Assembly: GCA_021737425.1 (NCBI GenBank)
Contig: JAIPDZ010000005.1
Location: 1 to 44,878 of the forward strand
Direction of reading: 5' to 3'
DNA length: 44,878 nt
Origin: Deltaproteobacteria bacterium
GTDB lineage: Bacteria; Desulfobacterota; DSM-4660; Desulfatiglandales; Desulfatiglandaceae
Made by a program: the position numbers and the translations under genes. Below are positions 34,326 through 41,749 of the stretch, piece by piece; position 1 is the first letter of the stretch, and each line of letters starts with the position of its first letter. The notes beneath the pieces were generated by a model. The model ran no database searches. It was given only the letters and a program-made list of their open reading frames with translations, and was not told where the DNA came from.

Positions 34326-35804
34326 ATGATGAACCGAGTTTTGGGATTGTTGTTGGCCATTCTTTTGGGATGTTCGCTTCAGACATCTGTTGCTTTAGGT
34401 GGAGAAATTCAGGCTGAAACCTGCAACAGGCTGGATAAGATCCGGGAACAGAAAAAACTTCAGCTTTTCAATTACCTTGACAGGGTCAGAAAGCGTGCAG
34501 ATGCCATAAGAACAGACCATGTAATGGAGGATTTTTTCATTCTCAAAAATAAATACTATCATTTACAGCAACAAAAGACCCCTTCCAAGGGCCTCATACA
34601 AACCATTGAAACACTCAAACAGAAAATCAATGAATATTACCTCAGACGCTACCGTCTGTTTTACGATATCCTGTTCATTAATAGAGACGGCGACATATTC
34701 TATACCATCCGCAAGCAGACCGATTATCACAAGAATGTTTTTCAAGGAAAACTGGCAGACACAGCTCTTGCCCGGCAACTCAAAAAGCACCCCAAACAAA
34801 CCTTTGTGGATTATCAATATTATGATGTATCAGACGAACCCTCTTCCTTTATTGTGGAGCCCGTCATCAAGGCTGGTGAATTTGCAGGCTGGTTTGTCTT
34901 ACAGTGCGCCATCAATAAAATTAACAACATGTTTACTTATGAGGCAGGTTTGGGCAGAACCGGCGAGGTGTTTCTGGTAAACGAAGAGAATTATATGCTG
35001 ACCGATTCCCGGTTTTCCGGTGATTCCAGCATCCTGAAGAAAAGTCTTTCAGAGGAGAATATTGAGGCCAAATTCGAGGAGCGGGCAGGCCATAAGATTG
35101 TGACGGATTATCGAGGTTTCAGGGCCCTCAGCTCATTCGAAGTATGCCAGATCGCGGACAGTGAATGGCTGCTGATTGCCAAGATTGACGAAGATGAAAT
35201 TATCACCGAACAATATAAGAAACAGCGACAGCCTCTGCAAGCGGATTTAATCGAGCTTTTCAGAGAAAGGACGCTCCACAAATGCAGCGAAATTGAGGTG
35301 GATGAAAACCCGGTAGTGGTGGACATGGATGAGTTTCGGAAGGTAAAAAAAGGTGAGATGATCGGCACGTTCGGCGTTTCCACCTGTACGGCAGTGATTA
35401 TATCTTTTCCTGGAAAATTTGCATATCTCAGTCACATCAGCAACCTCGACAGGATATACGGGGGAAATACCACGGATTTGATCAGCCACATGCTCAAGCG
35501 CATCAAGACCTTTGATATATACAAATATGAGCGGCGGCAGCTTCAAGCAACCATTGTTGCCAATCATTTTGAGAGTGTCATGAACACGATTAACAGTCTT
35601 GTGGATGCGGGATTTTTCCTGTCTCAAATTAAGTTCATCTATAATGGAGAGGCTGAATATGGAAGGGTCATCCACGATTATATGACCAACGAGACCTGTG
35701 TCAGATGGCTCATGGACCGTGAATCAGGGAAGACGGTATGCCAGTGTGCTTCAGATATAGAGCCCATCGGCACCGTGATAAAACCCCTGATCGGTTATGA
35801 ATAG
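34326..35804 (+). CDS. Exported dCache protein with CheD-like domain
   Basis: A 492-aa protein with a lipoprotein-like signal (hydrophobic run ending LLGC, Cys16), so it should be outside the inner membrane. Residues about 35-295 match a double Cache sensor: RDGDIFYTIRK, then GLGRTGEVFLVNEENYMLTDSRF and DSEWLLIAKIDEDE. There is no second transmembrane segment. The C-terminal part from about 325 resembles CheD, the chemoreceptor glutamine deamidase: TFGVSTC aligns with CheD's TLGLGSC, putting T348 and C354 on the catalytic Thr and Cys, and H370 (YLSHIS) lies 16 residues after the Cys, about where the catalytic His sits. ATG 34326 or 34329 both follow GGAG. It lies just after the chemoreceptor's terminator. 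The dCache call is firm; the CheD-like call rests on motif matching. Confidence 0.8.
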   Translation: MMNRVLGLLLAILLGCSLQTSVALGGEIQAETCNRLDKIREQKKLQLFNYLDRVRKRADAIRTDHVMEDFFILKNKYYHLQQQKTPSKGLIQTIETLKQKINEYYLRRYRLFYDILFINRDGDIFYTIRKQTDYHKNVFQGKLADTALARQLKKHPKQTFVDYQYYDVSDEPSSFIVEPVIKAGEFAGWFVLQCAINKINNMFTYEAGLGRTGEVFLVNEENYMLTDSRFSGDSSILKKSLSEENIEAKFEERAGHKIVTDYRGFRALSSFEVCQIADSEWLLIAKIDEDEIITEQYKKQRQPLQADLIELFRERTLHKCSEIEVDENPVVVDMDEFRKVKKGEMIGTFGVSTCTAVIISFPGKFAYLSHISNLDRIYGGNTTDLISHMLKRIKTFDIYKYERRQLQATIVANHFESVMNTINSLVDAGFFLSQIKFIYNGEAEYGRVIHDYMTNETCVRWLMDRESGKTVCQCASDIEPIGTVIKPLIGYE

Positions 35805-35839
35805 GCCGACCGAAATAGGGGCGGCGAGGGAGGAGCGCA

Positions 35840-36286
35840 ATGTGGCTATTGGATAAGCTTTTTAAAGGGAAATCTCAGATAGAATCTTTTCCAAATGTCG
35901 AGTCAATATCCACCATGCTGGGGCCGGAGCTGGATAAACTCGCTATACGGATTTTCAGATCGTATTGGCGGCTCCTGCTTGAGCAGCCCAATACCTACAT
36001 TGTGCCGGCTGTGTGGGGAATTAAAAAGGATGGAGAGCTTGACTCCACTCAACGGGAAATATATAGCATCATCAGGCCGGTCATCGACCGGACATTAAAT
36101 GCCCCCGAATTTCAGGGGCTAAACAGGAATCAGACATTTGCCTTCAGGTACCTCATTCATGCCTATCTTATTGCAAAAATCGGGTACATGATTGAATACT
36201 TTAAAAATAGATGCGTAAAAGTGCCCATTGAATCCAATCCGCTTGACACTATAATGCAGTCTTTGGAACCTGTTGGCCATGCATAA
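35840..36286 (+). CDS. Conserved-looking protein of unknown function
   Basis: A 148-aa mostly helical cytoplasmic protein that I do not recognise. It opens MWLLDKLFKGK and contains ELDKLAIRIFRSYWRLLLEQPNTYIVPAVWG and a Tyr-rich middle (FRYLIHAYLIAKIGYMIEYFKNR). It has no signal peptide and no obvious catalytic motif. ATG at 35840 has a clear GGAGG ribosome site. It starts 35 bases after the dCache/CheD-like gene and precedes the zinc-ribbon membrane protein by 23 bases, so the three probably form one operon. A role linked to the exported sensor is inference from position only. Confidence 0.75.
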   Translation: MWLLDKLFKGKSQIESFPNVESISTMLGPELDKLAIRIFRSYWRLLLEQPNTYIVPAVWGIKKDGELDSTQREIYSIIRPVIDRTLNAPEFQGLNRNQTFAFRYLIHAYLIAKIGYMIEYFKNRCVKVPIESNPLDTIMQSLEPVGHA

Positions 36287-36309
36287 TGGGAAACTGAAAT
36301 GGATAAACA

Positions 36310-36795
36310 ATGAAAAAGCGTGTGCATATGAAACCGGATATCATAAGAGTAGCCATATTTTTCTTAGGCGGTTCGGCAGTGTTATGTGGTTGTTCAGTTG
36401 TTCAGAAAATATTTGTAGGGCTTAATCCCTTTTTGGTGTCTGGATATTATGTCCCCTTCCTATATGGTGGCGTATCCGGTGCGGCCATAGGGCTATATAC
36501 CGAAAGGATAAGAGACCTCAATTTAAGGCTTCAGAAACGGGTGGATACACTTGAAAGCTTTTTACCGATCTGTTCCAACTGCAAAAGAATCCGAAAACCA
36601 GATGCGGATCCGAAACGAATGGAATCATGGGAGGATGTGGAAACGTATATCTCCGACAAAACAGCATCTCAATTTTCTCATGGCATTTGTCCTGAGTGTG
36701 CAAGAAAACTCTATCCGGATATCTACAAGTCGTGCCGCATTAGCGCCAATAGGTCACCACCTAAATCTCACGAGTGTATAAGCTCAGGACGTTAG
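36310..36795 (+). CDS. Two-segment membrane protein with LPICSNCK zinc ribbon
   Basis: A 161-aa protein. Two hydrophobic segments (about 11-29 and 38-63) anchor it, a short coiled coil follows (RIRDLNLRLQKRVDTLE), and a four-Cys motif ends it: LPICSNCKRIR, a WEDVETYI stretch, then FSHGICPECARKLYP. This CxxC-CxxC tail is common at the end of deltaproteobacterial PAS and receiver sensors, where it is thought to bind metal; here it stands alone on a membrane anchor without sensor or kinase domains. The start ATG 36310 has only a weak ribosome site. It is third in the probable operon with the dCache/CheD-like gene. Its role is unknown. Confidence 0.8.
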   Translation: MKKRVHMKPDIIRVAIFFLGGSAVLCGCSVVQKIFVGLNPFLVSGYYVPFLYGGVSGAAIGLYTERIRDLNLRLQKRVDTLESFLPICSNCKRIRKPDADPKRMESWEDVETYISDKTASQFSHGICPECARKLYPDIYKSCRISANRSPPKSHECISSGR

Positions 36796-36854
36796 CAGAC
36801 CACGCACACTTTATCGGCAATAGCATGAAATTAGTTTAAGGGGGTAGGGAAGGG

Positions 36855-37058
36855 ATGATAAAAGGGTGGGGGGTATGTGTTCTGGTATGGGTGAGCGTGG
36901 GATGGTTTGGCGCTGAGTGCGGGCTGGTCGTTGCAGGCACGGTCAGCCTCCCCGAAACCGGACAGACCCATTGCTGGGATGCGGAAGGCAGAGTGATTCC
37001 CTGCCCGGGCACGGGCCAAAGGGGCGTACCGGCAATGAAGCATCAGAAGCCATGCTGA
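36855..37058 (+). CDS. Short exported protein, probable Lcl-type fragment
   Basis: A 67-aa reading frame with a signal-peptide-like N-terminus (VCVLVWVSVGWF) and then VSLPETGQTHCWDAEGRVIPCPGTGQ. That segment looks like the opening of exported proteins carrying an Lcl/DUF1566 domain, where the text usually continues for another 100-200 residues. Here the frame stops soon after, so this is probably the 5' remnant of such a gene. A GGGAAGGG ribosome site precedes ATG. Whether the short product is made is uncertain. Confidence 0.5.
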   Translation: MIKGWGVCVLVWVSVGWFGAECGLVVAGTVSLPETGQTHCWDAEGRVIPCPGTGQRGVPAMKHQKPC

Positions 37059-37238
37059 TTGCAGGCGATAAAAATCTCGGCCAACTAAAAACCTGCCTTG
37101 AAACGGCGTATAACTTCCACAGATCCTGAATTGTGAATTACCCAGTATTTCTGACAGTTTGCTGTGTAGGGAAATTGTTTGATGAAAAAGTGAATCAAGC
37201 GGCGTGAAGCCGGTGAAAAGTGAAAAAGGAGCATCTAT

Positions 37239-38015
37239 GTGATGTCTGCTCACTTGTCTACGGAGGAAGCGCTCCGCTATCATCGGCAGGTAACCCTGGC
37301 CGAGATCGGCGAACAGGGCCAGGAGAAGCTGAAGCACGCGCGTGTTTTCCTGGCGGGTTTAGGCGGTCTCGGATCGGTGTCGGCCCTTTATCTCGCCGCG
37401 GCAGGGGTCGGCCATCTGCATGTGGTGGACCGGGACCGGGTGGAGTTGGAGAACCTGAATCGGCAGTTGCTTCATTTTACCGGAGATATCGGTAAGCGCA
37501 AGGCTGAATCTGCAGCAAACAAACTGGATGCGCTCAATCCCCATTGCCGGGTAACGGCCGTCCATGAGACGATCACCATGGAGAACGGAGACCGTCTGGT
37601 GGGAGATGCCCAGCTCATCGTGGATGGGACCGACAATGTGGAGACCAGGAGAATCTTGAACCGCATATCCCTCAGAAAAGGAATCCCCTTTGTTCTGGGC
37701 GGCGTGGACGGGATGACCGGCATGGTGACCCTCTTTGTCCCCGGGAGGACCCCCTGTTTCGAATGTCTTTTCCCGGACAGGCCGTCCGCCAAAGGGCCGC
37801 CGGGTGTGCTGGGACCCTTGCCGGGGATCATCGGGAGCATTCAGGCCCTGGTGGCGATCAAGTTTCTGGTGGGGCTGACGCACGGCCTCCTGGAATCGCG
37901 GTTACTGTACGTGGACGGCATCCGCCTGAATTTCAAAACCATTAAGCTGGGAAAAAACGCCCAGTGTCCCGTGTGCGGGGGAAATTTCAATCCGGAGTCT
38001 TCATCCCATGCCTGA
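37239..38015 (+). CDS. ThiF/MoeB-type E1-like adenylyltransferase
   Basis: A 258-aa enzyme that should adenylate the C-terminal Gly-Gly of a ubiquitin-like sulfur carrier. Landmarks are YHRQVTLAEIG, the nucleotide loop GLGGLGS (40-46), VDRDRVELENLNRQ, the DGTDN segment, and two zinc-binding CxxC pairs (CFEC and CPVC). GTG 37239 or ATG 37242 both follow AAGGAG. The next gene overlaps by eight bases and encodes the likely carrier. No thiamine or molybdopterin genes are adjacent, so the pathway (thiazole, Moco, or a cysteine or thiocarboxylate role) is not decided by context. Confidence 0.92.
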   Translation: MMSAHLSTEEALRYHRQVTLAEIGEQGQEKLKHARVFLAGLGGLGSVSALYLAAAGVGHLHVVDRDRVELENLNRQLLHFTGDIGKRKAESAANKLDALNPHCRVTAVHETITMENGDRLVGDAQLIVDGTDNVETRRILNRISLRKGIPFVLGGVDGMTGMVTLFVPGRTPCFECLFPDRPSAKGPPGVLGPLPGIIGSIQALVAIKFLVGLTHGLLESRLLYVDGIRLNFKTIKLGKNAQCPVCGGNFNPESSSHA

Positions 38016-38229
38016 GGACAACAGCAGCATCGAGGTCATTATCAACGGGTTTAAGGAGACTGTGCCCAAAGGCGCCTCCATCAGCGAACTGATCCTGAAT
38101 TATGATGAGGTGGACGCCGCAATGATCGTGGAAAGGAACGGGCGTTTTGTCTACCCTCGGGACTACCCGACCACCCAGGCCCAGCCCGGAGACGTCCTGG
38201 AGTTTATCCATCCTGATTTTGGGGGATAG
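38008..38229 (+). CDS. ThiS/MoaD-like sulfur carrier
   Basis: A 73-aa beta-grasp protein ending in the required Gly-Gly (HPDFGG). Its core (EVIINGFKETVPKGASISELI, AMIVERNGRFVYPRDY, PGDVLEFIHPDFGG) fits ThiS more than MoaD. The E1-like enzyme upstream should activate the terminal Gly for thiocarboxylate formation. Its start overlaps the upstream stop by eight bases, and its 3' end overlaps the converging NfeD-like gene by 26 bases. Confidence 0.9.
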   Translation: MPEDNSSIEVIINGFKETVPKGASISELILNYDEVDAAMIVERNGRFVYPRDYPTTQAQPGDVLEFIHPDFGG

Positions 38230-38569
38230 GATGCGATTCCGGTGACCGGTCCTGCGGGAAGCCTGATCGAGCAGTCTTCCCCAGGGGTATTACCTTCACC
38301 GTAAGCCCATTTATATTTTGAATCACCACTTTATCCCCTTTGGTCAGCGGGACATCACTGGCCGCTCTCCAGAGTTCTCCATGGACGAAAACCTGTCCCT
38401 CAGATCCGCTCCAGCATCTGATTTCCCCCTCTTTTCCCAGTAACCCCGTGGCGCCGCAGACGGATTTCCGCTTTCGGTCTTTTATAAACCAAACCAGGGG
38501 GAAGACCACATGCTCGAAGATCTCGTACAAAATGATTCCGGTTAACAAAATAACAATTGCGCTTTTCAC
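38204..38569 (-). CDS. Short NfeD-like membrane protein
   Basis: A 121-aa protein with one N-terminal transmembrane segment (IVILLTGIILYEIFEHVVFPLVWFI) and a C-terminal OB-fold segment (GLLGKEGEIRCWSGSEGQVFVHGELWRA, LTKGDKVVIQNINGLTVKVIPL). That is the short NfeD form, which normally partners SPFH/stomatin or an NfeD protease; neither is adjacent. The start is GTG at 38569, preceded by GAGGGG. It lies 12 bases after the end of the putative haem membrane protein gene, so the two are probably co-transcribed. The gene end overlaps the convergent ThiS-like gene. Confidence 0.8.
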   Translation of the reverse strand: MKSAIVILLTGIILYEIFEHVVFPLVWFIKDRKRKSVCGATGLLGKEGEIRCWSGSEGQVFVHGELWRAASDVPLTKGDKVVIQNINGLTVKVIPLGKTARSGFPQDRSPESHPIPQNQDG

Positions 38570-38581
38570 TCCGGATTCCCC

Positions 38582-39271
38582 TCACCCCACAATCAGGTGC
38601 CCTACGAGCAGCACCAGGATCAAGGCTGAAAAAACCATCGGAGACGTATGTATCCGATATATCAGTCGTTTCGACCAACTGGGCGTTATCTGGAATTTGA
38701 CCATGAATCCAAGAAAAACCATAATGAGTGCGAATATCAACCCCCATTCAAGAATCGAAGATCGTCGACAGGTAGACAACAGGAAATGAAGGAGGGCTAT
38801 ACACAAGGCCACCGGATTCAAAAGATAATGAAACCGCATCAGGTGATTTTTCTGGAACCGGTTGAACCTCTTGATCATATCCTTTGTTCCCGGTCCCGGG
38901 CCAAAATACCGGTTAATCCCTTTTGTCAGGATGCTGAGCATAACGGTCAGGTTGGCCCCGACAAGGAGCCATGCCGCGGTCTGCCCTGTCAGCGTATTTC
39001 CTTCCCCTTTCAATTTCCCCCTACGGTCCGCATAATGATAGCCTGCTTTTACATTTTCATAGGATTCATGATCCCCGTGGCTTTTGTTTTGGTCATTCGC
39101 AGGCACTGGCGCCGGTCCGACGGGGAGGGCAAACAATATAAGAAGGACCAATACTCCAAACGACATCCTGTGTGCTTTACTCCCTATAATCGACACGGAT
39201 AATTTTCGTCTTTCCTTAGTCCATCCATCCAGTGTGCCGGAGGATGGAAGCCAGTGCGTTACCCTGTCCAA
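38582..39271 (-). CDS. Multi-pass membrane protein, possible b-haem type
   Basis: Up to 229 aa. After an N-terminal signal-like segment (FGVLVLLILFALPVG) and a His-rich polar loop (SHGDHESYENVKAGYHYADRRGK), four membrane segments follow. Paired His residues sit on the third and on the last segment (HYLLNPVALCIALLH, and HTSPMVFSALILVLLVGH), an arrangement like ferric-reductase or cytochrome b561-type haem binding. I cannot name the family. The start is uncertain: 39271 gives the longest form, but Met36 (39166) begins right at the signal segment with GGGAG somewhat far upstream. It sits directly upstream of the NfeD-like gene. Confidence 0.7.
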   Translation of the reverse strand: MDRVTHWLPSSGTLDGWTKERRKLSVSIIGSKAHRMSFGVLVLLILFALPVGPAPVPANDQNKSHGDHESYENVKAGYHYADRRGKLKGEGNTLTGQTAAWLLVGANLTVMLSILTKGINRYFGPGPGTKDMIKRFNRFQKNHLMRFHYLLNPVALCIALLHFLLSTCRRSSILEWGLIFALIMVFLGFMVKFQITPSWSKRLIYRIHTSPMVFSALILVLLVGHLIVG

Positions 39272-39303
39272 ATATCGGTATATTGGGCGGCTGATTCACC
39301 AGA

Positions 39304-39690
39304 TCAACAGAGAAAGGAGAGGTTCAGCAGATAGACCGGTGAGGATGAAACCGCTCCAACGGTCCAGGAAGGACGTGATTTGTGGAGATGATTGTATTGG
39401 AGAGAATCATTGAGGGGTGTATCCGCGATAAATACATACCCAAAGCATTTTCCAAAAAGCGTTTTCTTGATAGAGTTGACTTCTTTAAGAGTTTGAAATC
39501 GTTCCAGTTCACAGCTCTTACAAGATCCGTCTGAGCATTGCATATGAATCAGCGAATTCATGTTTGCCCCAGGGAGGGCTCCAAGGGAGTGCGCACAGGC
39601 CTCTCCGCAGAAACAGGTCTCTGTCAGGAGAGTGCTTGCCAAAAGGCCCAGGGCCACAGCCCATATAATCAGTGCTTTTTGATGTCCCAT
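39304..39690 (-). CDS. Small exported Cys-rich protein
   Basis: A 128-aa protein from ATG 39690; an alternative ATG at 39732 adds 14 residues and has an equally good AAGGGG site. A signal peptide (ALIIWAVALGLLASTLLTETCFC) is followed by CFCGEACAHSLG, a short linker and CSDGSCKSCELE. The six or so cysteines in the first half suggest disulphides or metal binding outside the membrane. I do not recognise a named family. The C-terminal half is low in Cys and unlike the rest. Confidence 0.65.
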   Translation of the reverse strand: MGHQKALIIWAVALGLLASTLLTETCFCGEACAHSLGALPGANMNSLIHMQCSDGSCKSCELERFQTLKEVNSIKKTLFGKCFGYVFIADTPLNDSLQYNHLHKSRPSWTVGAVSSSPVYLLNLSFLC

Positions 39691-39856
39691 AATCCCCTTA
39701 ACGGGAAGGCCTGAGATTCCTCTCTGCCCCATAACCCCTTCCTAAGGAATGGATAAAGCTTCAACTTAAAATATTATATCAAGGTTTGAAAAAATCGTCA
39801 AAAAATAACCGGGAAAACCAGTTATAGTGGGGCTTCACAGGCGAGGACGCCGTGGC

Positions 39857-40381
39857 TCAACGAACCGTCTTGGCGATAACCTCCGCTATTTCCCGGTCCG
39901 AAGCTGACATTATCTCGGCCACCTCAGGAGGCATCATACTTACTACTGCACCCGTATTCATTCGGGCCATAAACACCTTTCCGTCGGATGTCTGGTAAAT
40001 ACTCACGCGACAAGGCATGAACGCGGAAATGGGGCGATACGCATCATTGCTCAGTATTTGAACGCTGTATTTGCCCTTACAAACATCCAGGGTCACCACA
40101 GGATGCAGTGTAAAGCCCCGCTCCGAGAGTACCCCAGCCATGTTGTTCATGTTCAGTACACTCCAACCCGCCTGGGCCACTTCTTTCTTGAAGGTCTTGA
40201 GTGTTTGAGAAAAGGATTTCCCACTCTGCACAACCTGGACCAGTTTGGGCTGGTCACCGGCCGTACCAGGGGTCGCCAAAACGCCGATGAAGATCAAAAT
40301 CACAAAGAATGCCATAAGGCCGGAAATGATCAGGCGATGGTTGGTTTGTTTCGGTCTTGAAGATTTGCCTTTTTTGGTCAT
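39857..40381 (-). CDS. DUF302-family exported protein
   Basis: A 174-aa protein with an N-terminal membrane anchor or signal (LIISGLMAFFVILIFIGVLA) and a DUF302 domain: SFSQTLKTFKKEVAQAGWSVLNMNNM, VVTLDVCKGKYSVQILSNDAYRPISAFMPCRVSIY, and a C-terminal helix ending in DREIAEVIAKTV. The two Cys are typical of bacterial members. Biochemical function of DUF302 is not established. GGAGG lies eight bases before ATG 40381. It may share a unit with the Cys-rich exported protein, but 166 bases separate them. Confidence 0.88.
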   Translation of the reverse strand: MTKKGKSSRPKQTNHRLIISGLMAFFVILIFIGVLATPGTAGDQPKLVQVVQSGKSFSQTLKTFKKEVAQAGWSVLNMNNMAGVLSERGFTLHPVVTLDVCKGKYSVQILSNDAYRPISAFMPCRVSIYQTSDGKVFMARMNTGAVVSMMPPEVAEIMSASDREIAEVIAKTVR

Positions 40382-40485
40382 AAAAAGCCTCCTTTACCAT
40401 GTGTTGTTTATTGATTTTGGCACCCTCCGCTCGGTCGAGGTGCAGTCTTTACGGCGTCTCTGGGTAACAAGTATGGGATGTCGAT

Positions 40486-40963
40486 TCATGCTCGAAACGT
40501 GGCCACCCAGTCGCCTACCCAGTGGGTGATGGCAATGACCACAATGGCTATCAGGACATGCTCACTCACTGCCTTCCACGGCCGCTCCCCTTGGGCCTTT
40601 GCCATCATAGTAGCTCAGGACCGTAAGAACGGACAGTCCCCACACGAGACTGACGACGATGGCTGTTAAGAGCGGCAGGAGGAGAGCCGGAATGATGAAG
40701 CTCAAGGCAAAGATGAACTTTGCCATGAATGTGGCGATGGTGGCCCCCCAGATTTGCCGGGCGGTGTGAATGTTTTTGGATTCCTCTGAAATGTGGATGC
40801 CCAGGGCATCGGAAAAGGCATCGGCAACGGCTATGGTCAAAACACCCCCAATGACGACCATTTTGGACCCTGTTCCGGAGTGAAGCCCCACCATCAGCCC
40901 AAGGGTGGTAATAACGGCGGATGTGAGGCCGAACGAAATGCCGGTCCGCAACGAATCCTTCAT
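40486..40963 (-). pseudogene. VIT-family transporter, frameshifted near its end
   Basis: The first 115 or so residues are a VIT/CCC1-type membrane protein (iron or manganese transport family): GISFGLTSAVITTLGLMVGLHSG, the ADAFSDALGIHISEES motif, then three hydrophobic segments to LTVLSYY. That frame then runs into a non-membrane tail and stops at 40562. A different frame, entered around 40605-40612, continues with AKAQGERPWKAVSEHVLIAIVVIAITHWVGDWV and stops at 40486, which is just what the family's last cytoplasmic loop and final membrane segment look like. So a one-base indel has split the gene, or the base call is wrong. The start has only a weak ribosome site. Confidence 0.8.
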
Positions 40964-41081
40964 ATGCGTATAATCTCTTCCCTATCAAGCCATCGTTTCA
41001 CCGTCTTACCGGAGTGATGGCGGATTTAAGCAATGTCAGAAGTTGAATTCCCGGGGGTCAAGAACCGGCGCCCCATTCTGG

Positions 41082-41744
41082 TCATTTGAGTCCCTTTATT
41101 TTCCTGATATCCTCCGTCTTGCCCAGCATGATCAGGATGTCACTGTCCTTGATCACAAAGTCCGGTGGAGGAACAAGGCGGAAATTCTCAGGGACAATCT
41201 CGTGAATAGCGATGATGTGGACATTGTACTTGGCGCGCAGGTTCAACTCCCTGAGGGTTTTTCCAATGAACTCTCTCGGAGGACCGATCTGGACCAGATC
41301 GAACTCATCGGAAATGGGGACGAAATCCAGCATGTTCGGGCTGGAGAGACCTCTGGAGGTGCGCACGGCCATGTCCCTTTCAGGGTGGATGACGTCTGTG
41401 GCGCCCACCCGTTTTAAGATCTTTTCGTGGTCCTCATCCAGCGCTTTGACAAGGATCTTTTGGACCCCTATCTCCTGCAGATAGAGGCAGATCAGAATGC
41501 TGGTACTGATCTTGGTACCCGTGGACACAATCACTCCGTCCATGTTTTCCAAACCCAGGGCTTTTAAGGCCTCTTTGTCCGTGGCTTCAAGGACAATGGC
41601 CTCGCTGCAGTAGGCGTCAATGGCCTGCACTCGGGCCTTGTTGAGGTCGATGGCAACGACTTCATTCCCCTCTTCATACAGGGCCTTGGCCGCGTGAAAC
41701 CCGAAATTGCCGAGCCCTATGACTGCGAACCGTTTCATGTTCAT
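41082..41744 (-). CDS. ktrA: KtrA/TrkA-type K+ channel regulatory subunit
   Basis: A 220-aa cytoplasmic RCK protein that gates the K+ transporter by binding nucleotides. The Rossmann N-half opens FAVIGLGNFGFHAAKAL with the GxGxxG loop, the acidic strand 2 end AIDLN, and ATDKEAL; the C-half is a TrkA-C domain (FDLVQIGPPREFIGKTLREL, PDFVIKDSDILIMLGKTEDIRKIK). It starts five bases after the KtrB stop and is last in the K+ operon. Confidence 0.95.
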   Translation of the reverse strand: MNMKRFAVIGLGNFGFHAAKALYEEGNEVVAIDLNKARVQAIDAYCSEAIVLEATDKEALKALGLENMDGVIVSTGTKISTSILICLYLQEIGVQKILVKALDEDHEKILKRVGATDVIHPERDMAVRTSRGLSSPNMLDFVPISDEFDLVQIGPPREFIGKTLRELNLRAKYNVHIIAIHEIVPENFRLVPPPDFVIKDSDILIMLGKTEDIRKIKGLK

Positions 41745-41749
41745 ACTCC

